Source of the DNA: Catellatospora coxensis | GTDB taxonomy: Bacteria > Actinomycetota > Actinomycetes > Mycobacteriales > Micromonosporaceae | Length of the DNA: 64,000 bases | Assembly (NCBI RefSeq): GCF_016862635.1 | Contig: NZ_BONI01000009.1 | Location: forward strand, 96,771 to 160,770 | Reading direction: 5' to 3' | In this document: in pieces, positions 7,791 to 16,089 of the stretch | How the letters are laid out: every line of letters starts with the position of its first letter | How positions within the stretch are numbered: position 1 is the stretch's first letter | Notes under the pieces: model-generated | Told to the model about the DNA's origin: nothing | Database searches by the model: none | Seen by the model: the letters and a program-made list of their open reading frames with translations, nothing else | Made by a program: the position numbers and the translations under genes

Positions 7791-10117
7791 TCGCGCTCGC
7801 GGCGGTACGCGGCCGGGCCGCGTCGCTGGCCGGCACGTTCGCCGGCCTCACCCTCGGGGTGGCGCTGATCGCGATGGCGCTGCTCGTGCACGTCTCGGCG
7901 CAGCCGCGCACACCCCAGCGGCTGGCGGCCGCGCCGGTGCTGGTGCACGGGCCGGTCGCGCCGGACGCGGCCGGGGTCGGCAGCGGGGTGCGGCCGTGGA
8001 CGGGCTCCGACGCCGCCGCGCTCGCCGGACGCCTGGCCGGGCTGCCCGGTGTCGCCGCGGCGGTGCCCGACCGCTCGTTCTACGCGCAGCTCGTCATCGG
8101 GGGCGAGCCGGTCGGCGACGCCGAGGACGCCGGGGCCGGGCACGGCTGGTCCAGCGCCGCGCTGGGCGCGTACCCGCTGGTCGAGGGGGTGGCCCCGGCC
8201 GCCGCCGGGCAGGTCGCCGCCGACGTCGCGACCGGGCTCGCGGTCGGCGCGCGCACCACGCTGCTGACCGCCGGCGGCCCGGCGGAGGTGATCGTCACCG
8301 GGCTGGTCGGCGGGCCGGGCGTGTACGTGTCCGATGCCGAGGCGGCGCGGCTGTCGCCCGGCGTGCCGGTGATCGGGCTGCTGCTGCGGGACGGGGCCGA
8401 TCCGGCCGGTGCCGCCGCCGCCGCGCGCGACGTCGCGACCGGGGCCGTGGTCGCGACCGGCGAGCAGCGGGCCGCGCTGGAACCGGTGCAGCAGGCCAAG
8501 ACCCGCTGGCTGGGCACCCAGCTGCTGATCGCGATGGCGAGCCTGGCCGTGTTCGTGACCGTGTTCGTGGTCGCGTCGACGTTCGCGCTCAACGTCGCGC
8601 AGCGGCGGCGTGAGCTGGGCCTGCTGCGCACCGTCGGGGCGACCCCGCGCCAGATCCGGCGGTTCGTGCTGGGTGAGGCGATGCTCGTCGGGGCGGCCGG
8701 TGGCGTCGCCGGGGCGCTGCTGGGCACCGCGGCGGCCGGTCCGGCGGGCGGGCTGCTGGTGCGGTGGGGCCTGGCCGAGCCGGGACTGGAGGTCCGGCCG
8801 CAGCTGCTGCCGGTGCTCGCGGCGGTCGCGGTCGGCGTCGGGGTCGCGCTGGTCGGCGCGTACGCGGCCGGACGCCGCGCCGCGAAGGTGCCGCCGATGG
8901 ACGCGCTGCGCGAGGCCTCGGTCGAGGCGCGGGCCATGGGGCCGGGCCGCTGGCTGCTCGGCGGCGGCGCGCTGCTGCTCGGCGGCTTCCTGGCGATCCG
9001 CACCGCCGCCGCCGCGGCCGACGAGCGCGTCAACTCGGCGCTGTTCGCCGCGATGGCACTGACCGCCGCCGCGGCCCTGCTCGCCCCGGTGCTGGTGCCG
9101 CCGCTGGTGCGGCTGGTCTCCTGGCCGCTGCGCGGCGCCCGGGGAGCCGGGCCGATGCTGGTGCGGGCCGAGTCGCTGACCGCCGCCCGGCGCACCGCCG
9201 CCACCGCGGCCCCGGTGATCGCCACGGTCGGGTTCGCGGTGCTGCTGTCCGGCATGGTCTCCACCATGCGGGAGGCGTACCCGGCCGGGCAGGCCGCGAA
9301 GCTGGCCGGGATCACCGTCGCGGTGCCGGACGGCACCCCCGGGTTGACCGAGGCCGCCGCGGGCGGCCGGGCGGTCCTGCCGACCCGGGTGTACGCCAAC
9401 GGCCTGTCCATCGCCGCGTTCGGCACCGCCACCGCCCCGGTCAGCGTGGCGGCCGACGTCGCCGACGCCCTCGGCGTGCGGGTCGGCGACACCCTCAGCG
9501 TCGTCTTCGCCGACGGGAACGCCGAGCGGCTGACCATCGCGAAGCTGACCCCCGACGGGCAGGTCGACGACGACCTCATCCTGCCGCGGGAGCTGGTCCG
9601 CCGGCACGACCCGTCCGCCCTGGCCGGAGCGGTGATCGGGGTGGACGCCGCCGCGCCGGCCGGGCTGCCCGGCGTCGAGGTGCTCGACGCGAAGGCGTAC
9701 GCCGACCGCGAGAGCAGCGAGGACACCCGGCTGCTGTGGCTGTTCGCGACGGTGCTGATCGCACTGTCCGTCGGGTACACGGGTATCGCGGTCGTCAACA
9801 CGATGGCCATGTCGGCCGAGAGCCGACGCCCTGACCTGGCCGTGCTGCGCCGTGCCGGGGCCACACCACGGCAGACCCTGCGCTATGCGGCGGCCGAGGC
9901 GCTGCTGGTGGTGGCGCTGGGCACGGGCCTCGGCCTGGCGGTGACCATCCCGCCGCTGCTGGGCATGGCCGGCGGGCTGGCGGAGGAGGTCGGCGTGCCG
10001 GTTGCGCTGCGCCTGCACTGGCCGGTGCTGGTGGCGACGGTGCTGGCCACGGCCGCCGTGGCGGTGGCCGCGACGCTGACCGCGACCCGGCGGGCGTCGG
10101 CCCACCGGTCGGGATGA
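7787..10117 (+). CDS. FtsX-like ABC transporter permease
   Basis: A 776-residue membrane protein with two FtsX repeats. A first helix lies at about residues 15-40, followed by an extracellular domain of about 200 residues; a three-helix block is near 245-375. A connecting hydrophobic region and a second extracellular domain follow, then a final three-helix block near 650-770. Each FtsX block carries the typical motif RRxELGLLRTVGATPRQIRR (first) or RRPDLAVLRRAGATPRQTLR (second). The ATGA overlap with the ATPase gene shows that the two are made together. This layout is common in actinobacterial macrolide/peptide exporters and in bacitracin-type detox modules, but the substrate cannot be told from sequence. 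Confidence 0.92.
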   Translation: MIALAAVRGRAASLAGTFAGLTLGVALIAMALLVHVSAQPRTPQRLAAAPVLVHGPVAPDAAGVGSGVRPWTGSDAAALAGRLAGLPGVAAAVPDRSFYAQLVIGGEPVGDAEDAGAGHGWSSAALGAYPLVEGVAPAAAGQVAADVATGLAVGARTTLLTAGGPAEVIVTGLVGGPGVYVSDAEAARLSPGVPVIGLLLRDGADPAGAAAAARDVATGAVVATGEQRAALEPVQQAKTRWLGTQLLIAMASLAVFVTVFVVASTFALNVAQRRRELGLLRTVGATPRQIRRFVLGEAMLVGAAGGVAGALLGTAAAGPAGGLLVRWGLAEPGLEVRPQLLPVLAAVAVGVGVALVGAYAAGRRAAKVPPMDALREASVEARAMGPGRWLLGGGALLLGGFLAIRTAAAAADERVNSALFAAMALTAAAALLAPVLVPPLVRLVSWPLRGARGAGPMLVRAESLTAARRTAATAAPVIATVGFAVLLSGMVSTMREAYPAGQAAKLAGITVAVPDGTPGLTEAAAGGRAVLPTRVYANGLSIAAFGTATAPVSVAADVADALGVRVGDTLSVVFADGNAERLTIAKLTPDGQVDDDLILPRELVRRHDPSALAGAVIGVDAAAPAGLPGVEVLDAKAYADRESSEDTRLLWLFATVLIALSVGYTGIAVVNTMAMSAESRRPDLAVLRRAGATPRQTLRYAAAEALLVVALGTGLGLAVTIPPLLGMAGGLAEEVGVPVALRLHWPVLVATVLATAAVAVAATLTATRRASAHRSG

Positions 10118-10160
10118 CCCGCCGCGCACCCGCTCCCGGCCACGGCCGGCGGCAGGTCCC

Positions 10161-10199
10161 GTGAACGGCCCGCGTCGACTCTCGGCGCGGGCCGTTCAC
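10161..10199 (+). terminator. 14-bp-stem terminator after the ABC permease
   Basis: A perfect inverted repeat, GTGAACGGCCCGCG (10161-10174) and CGCGGGCCGTTCAC (10186-10199), has an 11-nt loop and lies 43 nt after the permease stop. It argues that the L7/L12-like gene at 10251 is a separate unit. Confidence 0.75.
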
Positions 10200-10250
10200 C
10201 GCCCGCCGGACGCCGACGGCGACGGGCGGGCGCCCGCTACCGTGTGCGCC

Positions 10251-10754
10251 ATGACCGAGATCCTGCTGGCCGTCATCGTGGTGCTGCTTGTCGTCATCGC
10301 TCTGCTGCTCGGCCGGCGGAGCCGCCGCGACTCGACCGATCTGCTCGGATCAGCGATGGCCGCCCGCGAGGCCGAGCACGCCCGCGCGAGCGGCGCCGGC
10401 ACCGCGGGGGCCGGCGCGCCGGAGGCCGAGTTCCTCGTGCAGCAGGTGCGGATGCTGATGAACCAGCGCCAGAAGATCCCTGCCGTGAAGCTGTGGCGCG
10501 ACGCCACCGGGGCGTCTCTCGCCGACGCGGTCAAGGCCGTCGAGCTGATCGCGGCCGGCGGCACGCCTGCCCTGCCGAAGTCGGGCCTGTCGGCGGCGGC
10601 CGGACGGCCGGCGGATCCGCTGCTCGGGCCGGCACTGATGACCGACGCCCGCGACCTCAAGCGGCAGGGCCGAGCGATCGAGGCGATCAAGCTGGTACGC
10701 CAGCACACCGGGCTGGGCCTGCGCGAGGCGAAGGACGTCGTCGACGGGCTCTGA
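10251..10754 (+). CDS. Membrane-anchored protein with two L7/L12 C-terminal-like repeats
   Basis: A 167-residue protein. Residues 2-22 form one strongly hydrophobic helix followed by a basic stretch (RRSRR), so it is probably anchored with its C-terminus inside the cell. Two copies of a segment like the C-terminal domain of ribosomal protein bL12 follow: KIPAVKLWRDATGASLADAVKAVE (about 80-103) and EAIKLVRQHTGLGLREAKDVVDGL at the end. The latter closely matches the bL12 motif that contacts elongation factors. It is not bL12 itself, because the N-terminal dimerisation domain is replaced by a membrane helix. The function is unknown. The ATG at 10251 is preferred over the longer frame from 10161, which would run through the terminator hairpin. 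Confidence 0.75.
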   Translation: MTEILLAVIVVLLVVIALLLGRRSRRDSTDLLGSAMAAREAEHARASGAGTAGAGAPEAEFLVQQVRMLMNQRQKIPAVKLWRDATGASLADAVKAVELIAAGGTPALPKSGLSAAAGRPADPLLGPALMTDARDLKRQGRAIEAIKLVRQHTGLGLREAKDVVDGL

Positions 10755-10765
10755 CCTGCGGTCCG

Positions 10766-11518
10766 TCACCCGGGCAGGAGCTGCTGCCCGCCGTCGATGT
10801 CGTACGTCGCCCCGGTCAGCGCCGTGTTCGTCATGAGGTGCACGGCGAGCGCTGCCACGTCGGCCGGCCCGACGACGCGGCGGATCGGCAGCGTGGCGCG
10901 CAGCTGCTCGCGCCGCTGGTCGAGGTCGTCGCCGAGCAGTTCCGCCGACAGCGGCGTGTCGACGAACCCGGCGGCGATGAGGTTGACCCGGATCGGCGCG
11001 AGTTCCAGGGCGAGGTTGGCGGTCATCGCGGGCAGGGCCGCGGTGCCCATCGCGGCGACCGTCAGGCCCGGGTGCGGGCGGCGCGAGCCGGTGCCGCCCA
11101 TGAAGATGAGCGTGCCGCCGGGCCGGACCCGGCCCGGGGCCAGCCGGGCCACGTTGATGGGCAGCCACATGTGCTCGTCGAACGAGCGTCGTGCCCGCTC
11201 GACGTCCATGTCGGCGAGCAGCCCGTAGTAGGGCCGGCCGGCCGTGATCAGCACGTGGTCGACCGGTCCGGGCAGGTCCTGGAAGAAGCGTTCGAGCGCG
11301 GCCGGGTCGGTGGCGTCGAACGCCGCGCTGCGCAGCGCGCCGAGGTCCGCGGCGGCCCGGGCCAGCCGGTCGGCGTCGCGGCCGGTGAGGATGACCTCGG
11401 CGCCCTCGGCGCGGGCCAGCCGGGCGGTCTCCAGGCCGATGCCGGCGCTGCCGCCGATCACGACGACGGTCGCGCCGGACAGGACGGGCTCGCGCGGGGC
11501 GGTGGATGCGGCTGCCAC
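10766..11518 (-). CDS. SDR-family oxidoreductase lacking the usual YxxxK
   Basis: A 250-residue Rossmann-fold protein. The nucleotide-binding glycine motif reads VVVIGGSAGIGLETA near the N-terminus, with an LTGRD segment typical of NADP(H) binding. The end has a classical SDR look (IRRVVGPADVAALAVHLMTN, then ATYDIDGGQQL). Where most SDRs carry YxxxK, this one reads TVAAMGTAALPAMTANLALEL, with no Tyr or Lys, so either the chemistry differs or the enzyme is not a standard dehydrogenase. The start is GTG at 11518, chosen for GAGGAGGAATC directly upstream; the longer open frame to 11665 is unlikely. The gene converges with the L7/L12-like gene and is divergent from the secreted esterase. Confidence 0.88.
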   Translation of the reverse strand: MAAASTAPREPVLSGATVVVIGGSAGIGLETARLARAEGAEVILTGRDADRLARAAADLGALRSAAFDATDPAALERFFQDLPGPVDHVLITAGRPYYGLLADMDVERARRSFDEHMWLPINVARLAPGRVRPGGTLIFMGGTGSRRPHPGLTVAAMGTAALPAMTANLALELAPIRVNLIAAGFVDTPLSAELLGDDLDQRREQLRATLPIRRVVGPADVAALAVHLMTNTALTGATYDIDGGQQLLPG

Positions 11519-11642
11519 GATTCCTCCTCGGCCGGTACGCGGCGCTGACGGCGATCGGCTCAGCCCGCCTTCCCGGAGCGTAGCCGCGCACGACCCTCGA
11601 CCGGTGCCGTACCGGAGGAGGCCGCGGACCGCGCACCTGCTG

Positions 11643-11656
11643 TGGTAGCGCTCCCA
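11643..11656. promoter_or_regulatory. CebR-like operator upstream of the secreted esterase
   Basis: TGGTAGCGCTCCCA differs at one base from TGGGAGCGCTCCCA, the known CebR (LacI-family) box that controls cellulose/cello-oligosaccharide genes in streptomycetes. It lies about 136 nt before the esterase ATG. A cellulose-binding secreted esterase is a fitting target. Confidence 0.6.
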
Positions 11657-11791
11657 GCGCCCCATCGTGTACGTTCCCGTCCAGACAACGACCGCCCTCT
11701 ATGCAATGAATCCGCTCCAGCACCGGCCGCTCGACGCGACCCGATCCGCGGCGACCGCATCCCTGACCGCACCACTCCCAAGGGGATGCCC

Positions 11792-12955
11792 ATGTTCCGC
11801 AGATCCGTCCCGTACTCCCTGCTCGCAGCACTGCTCACGGCCCTGCTCGGCGCGGCCGTGCTCGCCGCGGCCCCACCGGCCCGGTCCGCGGCCGCACCCG
11901 TGCGCGTCATGGCGCTCGGGGACTCCATCACCGCCGGCACCGGCTGCTGGCGTGCCATGCTCTGGCACCGACTGCAGACGACCGGGTACACCGGCATCGA
12001 CTTCGTCGGCGGCGTGTCCGACGGCGGCGGCTGCAACCCCGGATACTCCTACGACTGGGACCACGAGGGCCACGGCGGCTACTCGGCCACCGGCATCGCC
12101 GACAACAACCAGCTCCCGCCCTGGCTCAGCGCGGCCAGGCCGGACGTCGTGCTCATGCACCTCGGCACCAACGACATGTGGGGCCACTACATCTCCACCG
12201 CGACCAAGCTGGCCGCGTTCACGAAGCTGATCGGGCAGATGCGGGCCGCCAACCCGAACATGCGGATCATCGTCGCGAAGATCATCCCGATGAGCGCGTC
12301 GAGCTGCTCCACCTGCCCGGCCGACATCGTGGAGTTCAACAGCGCGATCCCGGGCTGGGCGGCCGGCCTCAGCACGGCGCAGTCGCCGATCACGGTCGTC
12401 GACCAGTGGACCGGCTTCGACCCGGCGGTCGACACCGGCGACGGGGTGCACCCGAACAACACCGGCCACCAGAAGATGGCCGACCGCTGGTATCCGGCGC
12501 TCGCGCAGGTGCTCGGCGGCGCGACGCCGTCCGCCTCCGCGACGCCCTCGGCCAGCCCCAGTCCGTCGGCCTCCCCGTCGCCGTCGGCCAGCCCTCGCCC
12601 CTCGGCCTCCCCGTCGGCCAGCCCGACGCCATCGCCGAGCTCGACCGGCGGCGCCTGCACGGCCACCTACCGGGTGGTCTCCCAGTGGGCTGGCGGCTTC
12701 CAAGGCGAGGTGACGGTGCGCAACAGCTCCGCGGCAGCCTCCTCGGCGTGGACGGCCGTCTGGTCGTACGCCGGCGGGCAGCAGATCACCCAGTCGTGGG
12801 GCACCACCCTCACCCAGAGCGGAACCGGCGTCACGGCGCGCAACGTGAGCTACAACGGCAGCCTGGCGGCCGGCGCTACCGCGAGTTTCGGCTTCCTCGC
12901 CGGCTGGAACAACGTCGCCAACGAGGTGCCGACGGTGCGCTGCACGCTGTCCTGA
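11792..12955 (+). CDS. Secreted SGNH (CE3-like) esterase with C-terminal CBM2
   Basis: A 387-residue exported enzyme. A signal peptide of about 33 residues (Arg-rich start, then LLAALLTALLGAAVLAAAP) is followed by an SGNH hydrolase. Its blocks are GDSIT (catalytic Ser, block I), GTND (block III) and DGVHPNNTGH (Asp/His, block V). The GDSITAG plus GCWR arrangement resembles carbohydrate esterase family 3 acetylxylan esterases. After about 245 residues comes a Pro/Ser/Ala-rich linker (roughly 250-285), then a carbohydrate-binding module of family 2 ending in Cys-Thr-Leu-Ser, with the two bounding Cys and conserved Trp residues. Role: probably deacetylating plant polysaccharide while bound to cellulose. 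AAGGGG lies 6 nt before the ATG at 11792; an in-frame ATG at 11786 is less well placed. Confidence 0.9.
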   Translation: MFRRSVPYSLLAALLTALLGAAVLAAAPPARSAAAPVRVMALGDSITAGTGCWRAMLWHRLQTTGYTGIDFVGGVSDGGGCNPGYSYDWDHEGHGGYSATGIADNNQLPPWLSAARPDVVLMHLGTNDMWGHYISTATKLAAFTKLIGQMRAANPNMRIIVAKIIPMSASSCSTCPADIVEFNSAIPGWAAGLSTAQSPITVVDQWTGFDPAVDTGDGVHPNNTGHQKMADRWYPALAQVLGGATPSASATPSASPSPSASPSPSASPRPSASPSASPTPSPSSTGGACTATYRVVSQWAGGFQGEVTVRNSSAAASSAWTAVWSYAGGQQITQSWGTTLTQSGTGVTARNVSYNGSLAAGATASFGFLAGWNNVANEVPTVRCTLS

Positions 12956-13219
12956 CATCGACGATCTTATTCTGCCAACCACCCCTCCGACCTGCCCCGG
13001 CCTGCGGTTTCCGTAAATTTGGAGCCGCCTGCCGGGAATGGTCACGCGTATGGGAGAGTTGTACTCATTCAGTCGTGATTTTGCGTGTTCAGTAGTTGAT
13101 CTTTTGACGCCCGCGAATCAGGTCACGCGGGTGGTTTCGTCTTCCTCTTGGGGCGGATGTTGCCGCCGGGACAACGGCTGGGCGCCGCAGAGTGCGGCCC
13201 CACTTCCTAGGAGGAAAAC
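12956..13219 (+). promoter_or_regulatory. AT-richer leader and promoter region of the cold-shock gene
   Basis: The 264 nt between the esterase stop and the cold-shock ATG are clearly less GC-rich than the surroundings, especially at 12960-13110. Two small hairpins can be drawn: CCCGCG (13110-13115) with CGCGGG (13126-13131), and GCCGC/GCGGC flanking AGAGT close to the ribosome site. A long structured 5' leader is common for cold-shock genes. No promoter boxes can be assigned with certainty. Confidence 0.45.
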
Positions 13220-13423
13220 ATGGCACAGGGCACCGTGAAGTGGTTCAACGCCGACAAGGGCTTCGGCTTCATCTCCGTCGACGGCGGCGGCGCCGACGTC
13301 TTCGTCCACTTCTCCGAGATCCAGTCGAACGGCTTCCGCAGCCTCGAGGAGAACCAGAAGGTCGAGTTCGACATCGTGCAGGGCCAGAAGGGCCCCCAGG
13401 CGGCGGGCGTTCGCGTCCTCTGA
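13220..13423 (+). CDS. Cold-shock protein (CspA family)
   Basis: A 67-residue single cold-shock domain, the usual length of the family. RNA-binding motif RNP1 reads KGFGFISV and RNP2 reads DVFVHFSEI; the start, [17 protein letters not shown], is typical of actinobacterial Csp. It acts as a single-stranded RNA/DNA chaperone in the cytoplasm. A strong ribosome site, TAGGAGGAAAAC, precedes the ATG. A terminator hairpin follows at 13435-13467, so the gene is monocistronic. The next gene is a fatty-acid desaturase, also linked to cold adaptation. Confidence 0.97.
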   Translation: MAQGTVKWFNADKGFGFISVDGGGADVFVHFSEIQSNGFRSLEENQKVEFDIVQGQKGPQAAGVRVL

Positions 13424-13434
13424 GCAAACCTGAT

Positions 13435-13467
13435 CATGGCCGGGAACCCGTCGGGCTCCCGGCCATG
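13435..13467 (+). terminator. Terminator after the cold-shock gene
   Basis: A perfect 11-bp inverted repeat, CATGGCCGGGA (13435-13445) and TCCCGGCCATG (13457-13467), has an 11-nt loop and lies 11 nt after the stop. Confidence 0.8.
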
Positions 13468-13516
13468 TCGTTACCGGCCTGCTCGAACCCACCACCGGAT
13501 CTCAGACAGGAGTCGC

Positions 13517-14482
13517 ATGGGCGCGACCACTCCGACGGCAGTCGTCGATCACCTCGATGTCCCCCGTACCGTGCAGGGACCGAAACCGATGCTCGCCGCG
13601 CCGCAGAGCAGAGCGGGCGCGATCGCGATCTGGATCTTCGTGGTCACCCCGTTCCTCGCCCTGCTCGCCGCCATGCCGATCGCCTGGGGCTGGGGCCTGT
13701 CCGGTGTCGACCTGACCCTGGCGATCACCACCTACCTGGTCAGCGGCTTCGGCATCGCGGCCGGGTACCACCGCCACCTGACCCACGGATCGTTCAAGGC
13801 ACGCCGCGGGCTGCGCGTCGCGCTGGCCGTGGCCGGATCGCTGGCTGTCGAAGGTTCGCCGACCCAGTGGGTCGCCAATCACCGCCGCCACCACGCCTTC
13901 TCCGACCGGGAAGGCGACCCGCACTCCCCCTGGCGCTACGGAACCAGCGTCACCGCGGTGCTCAAGGGGCTGTTCCACGCCCACATCGGCTGGATGTTCC
14001 GGCGAGAGGTGAGCAACCGGGCCCGGTTCGCCCCCGACCTGGTCGCCGACCGCGACATCCAGGTGGTCGACCGCCTGTTCGGCCCGCTGGTCGCGGTGTC
14101 GCTGCTCTCCCCCGCCCTGATCGGCGGCCTGGTCACCGGCACCTGGGTGGGCGCGTTGAGCGCGTTCTTCTGGGCCGGGCTGGTCCGGATGGCCGTGCTG
14201 CACCACGTCACCTGGTCGGTCAACTCCATCTGCCACGTCGTCGGCGAGCGCCCCTTCGTCAGCAAGGACCGGGCCACCAACTTCTGGCCGCTGGCGCTTC
14301 TCTCCTTCGGCGAGAGCTGGCACAACTCCCACCACGCCGATCCGACCGGAGCGCGGCACGGCGTGCTGCGCGGCCAGCTCGACCCCGCCGCCCGGCTCAT
14401 CTGGATCTTCGAGAAGCTCGGGCTCGCCCGGGACGTGCGCTGGCCGGTGCCCGAGCGGCTCGACGCCAAGCGCGCTCGATAG
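13517..14482 (+). CDS. Acyl-CoA/fatty-acid desaturase
   Basis: A 321-residue membrane di-iron desaturase that would introduce a double bond (delta-9 type) into fatty acyl chains. The three histidine boxes are all present: HRHLTH (about residue 90), HRRHHAF (about 127) and HNSHH (about 274). Hydrophobic helices lie near 33-55, 60-80, 100-115 and 195-230. The ATG at 13517 follows CAGGAG. It lies just downstream of the cold-shock gene but behind its terminator. Membrane-fluidity adjustment at low temperature would link the two genes; this is inferred from position. Confidence 0.93.
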   Translation: MGATTPTAVVDHLDVPRTVQGPKPMLAAPQSRAGAIAIWIFVVTPFLALLAAMPIAWGWGLSGVDLTLAITTYLVSGFGIAAGYHRHLTHGSFKARRGLRVALAVAGSLAVEGSPTQWVANHRRHHAFSDREGDPHSPWRYGTSVTAVLKGLFHAHIGWMFRREVSNRARFAPDLVADRDIQVVDRLFGPLVAVSLLSPALIGGLVTGTWVGALSAFFWAGLVRMAVLHHVTWSVNSICHVVGERPFVSKDRATNFWPLALLSFGESWHNSHHADPTGARHGVLRGQLDPAARLIWIFEKLGLARDVRWPVPERLDAKRAR

Positions 14483-14498
14483 CGCCTCGCTTCGCGGG

Positions 14499-15482
14499 CT
14501 ACTTCGCCAGTTCGGGCAGGAACGCCGCCAGAGCGCTGGTGGCCAGCGGAGCGAAGACGCTCAGCGCGGTCAGCGGCGAGCGCAGCAGCGAGACGTCCAG
14601 CTGCAGCAGTCCCTCCCACCGCTTGCGCTGGTCGTCCCAGGCGGGGTCGAAGGCGAGCGTGTCCGGGATCGGCACGATCGCCTCGACGGCCAGGGTCGCC
14701 CGCGCCCGCCACGCGGCGATCATCGGCACGGTCACCAGCAGCAGCAGGAACGCGAACGCCGCGCCGTACAGCAGCACGTAGCTCGACGGGAACGGGTCGG
14801 GCCCGTCCTTCGGGGGCGGGAACGCCTCCAGGGTGACACTGCGCATCGCTCCGGTGGTGACGATGGCGGCGACGACGGTGAGCGCGAAGGCCAGGACGCA
14901 GCGTGTGATCACCTCCCAGAGCGCGAGGAGCTGCTGCAGCGGCGCGTACAGCGGCGACGGACCGGTCTGCGCCGTGGTGGGTTCGATCGACACCTGGCTG
15001 ATCTCCCGGCCGAGGTCGCGGATGCGCGCGTGCACCAGCCAGACCTGCGCCAGCCACGGCACCAGGGCGAGCGCGCCGATGGCGACCAGGCCGGAGGTCC
15101 GTACGCTGCCGTAGCCGATCGGCACCGGCTCACGGTGCGCGGCCACGGCGCGTGCGCCCAGGGTGACCGCGGTGGCGGTCACCACGACGAAGAGCAGCGC
15201 CAGCCAGGTGAACACCGTGATGCGACGCCGGCCGGCCGGATCGGACTCACGACGGCTCTGCCGGAGCTGCGCCACGCCACGGGAGCCGACGACGAGGAAC
15301 AGCAGCAGGCTGGCCGCGCCGACGGCCCGCCAGAGCAGCCAGCTCGTCGAATCCGTCACCGTGTGGCTGTGCGCGGTGCCGGTGTCGGCGCCCCAACCCA
15401 GCAGCGGCACCGCGGCGACCAGCACCACCACGGCGGCGAGCGTGTTGACCGCGGGGGCGAACGGCGCGAGCTTCGACGACAT
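14499..15482 (-). CDS. Multi-pass membrane protein of unknown function
   Basis: A 327-residue protein of no recognised family. Six hydrophobic helices are clear (approximately residues 8-29, 42-61, 77-99, 112-135, 172-195 and 205-230), and a seventh weaker one is near the C-terminus. A cytoplasmic-looking segment lies between helices 4 and 5, and an acidic/aromatic segment (PAWDDQRKRWEGLLQLD) is near the end. The ATG at 15482 was chosen because GAGGA lies just upstream, although the frame stays open further. The gene is convergent with the desaturase (16 nt gap) and divergent from the DUF488 gene. Confidence 0.7.
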   Translation of the reverse strand: MSSKLAPFAPAVNTLAAVVVLVAAVPLLGWGADTGTAHSHTVTDSTSWLLWRAVGAASLLLFLVVGSRGVAQLRQSRRESDPAGRRRITVFTWLALLFVVVTATAVTLGARAVAAHREPVPIGYGSVRTSGLVAIGALALVPWLAQVWLVHARIRDLGREISQVSIEPTTAQTGPSPLYAPLQQLLALWEVITRCVLAFALTVVAAIVTTGAMRSVTLEAFPPPKDGPDPFPSSYVLLYGAAFAFLLLLVTVPMIAAWRARATLAVEAIVPIPDTLAFDPAWDDQRKRWEGLLQLDVSLLRSPLTALSVFAPLATSALAAFLPELAK

Positions 15483-15611
15483 GACCGATCCTCGGGTCGA
15501 CGCGACATGACTGCCGGTGACTGTACGGTCCGCCATCGACGGTCGCCATCCCCCATGCGACACGTCCGACATCGCACCTCGGCGAGCCCGCGCCGTGGCG
15601 ACAATGGGCGT

Positions 15612-15998
15612 ATGCCGACAAGACGCACCGCCCCGGCGGCGAACCTGCGGATGCGCCGCGTGTACGACCCGCCCTCGCCCGACGACGGCCTGCGGGTGCT
15701 CGTGGACCGGCTGTGGCCGCGCGGCCTGGCCAAGGAGCGGGCGGAGATCGCGCTGTGGCCCAAGGAGCTGACCCCGTCCACCGAGCTGCGCCGCTGGTAT
15801 CACGAGGCTCCGGACGCACGCCAGGCCGAGTTCGTGGCCCGCTACGAGGCCGAACTCGACGACCCCGCCGCGCAGCAGGCGCTGGCCGGGCTGCGCCGGG
15901 CCCTGCACGACGGCCCGGTGACCCTGCTGACCGCGGTGAAGGAGTTCCCCGGCAGCCACGTCGACGTGCTCGCCCGGCACCTGACGGCAAAGGGCTGA
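15612..15998 (+). CDS. DUF488 family protein (YeaO type)
   Basis: A small soluble protein of 128 residues. The family signature is clear: VYDPPSPDDGLRVLVDRLWPRGL near the start, then an LWPKELTPSTELRRWY segment and VTLLTAVKEF near the end. Proteins of this family are widespread, but their biochemical role is not settled. The ATG at 15612 is the best in-frame start without running into the divergent gene; a start at 15651 (MRRVYD) is possible. The stop codon lies inside the left arm of the terminator at 15992-16028. Confidence 0.88.
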   Translation: MPTRRTAPAANLRMRRVYDPPSPDDGLRVLVDRLWPRGLAKERAEIALWPKELTPSTELRRWYHEAPDARQAEFVARYEAELDDPAAQQALAGLRRALHDGPVTLLTAVKEFPGSHVDVLARHLTAKG

Positions 15999-16028
15999 CG
16001 CGGCGCGGGTCGCGCGCCGCGTCAGCCC
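15992..16028. terminator. 16-bp bidirectional terminator
   Basis: A perfect 16-bp inverted repeat, GGGCTGACGCGGCGCG (15992-16007) and CGCGCCGCGTCAGCCC (16013-16028), has a 5-nt loop and includes the DUF488 stop codon. The next gene converges from the other side, so it can serve both. Confidence 0.85.
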
Positions 16029-16089
16029 GTCCGGGCCGGTCAGCTGATGGGTGCGCAGGCCGGCGCGGTGACCCGGTGAGCGCTGCGGC

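Noticed and set aside
10161..10250. Longer start (GTG 10,161) for the L7/L12-like gene
   Set aside because: It would translate through the permease terminator, and the hydrophobic anchor begins directly after ATG 10,251.
13038..13238. Small open frame upstream of the cold-shock gene
   Set aside because: It overlaps the cold-shock start, lacks a ribosome site and its composition is that of the AT-rich leader.
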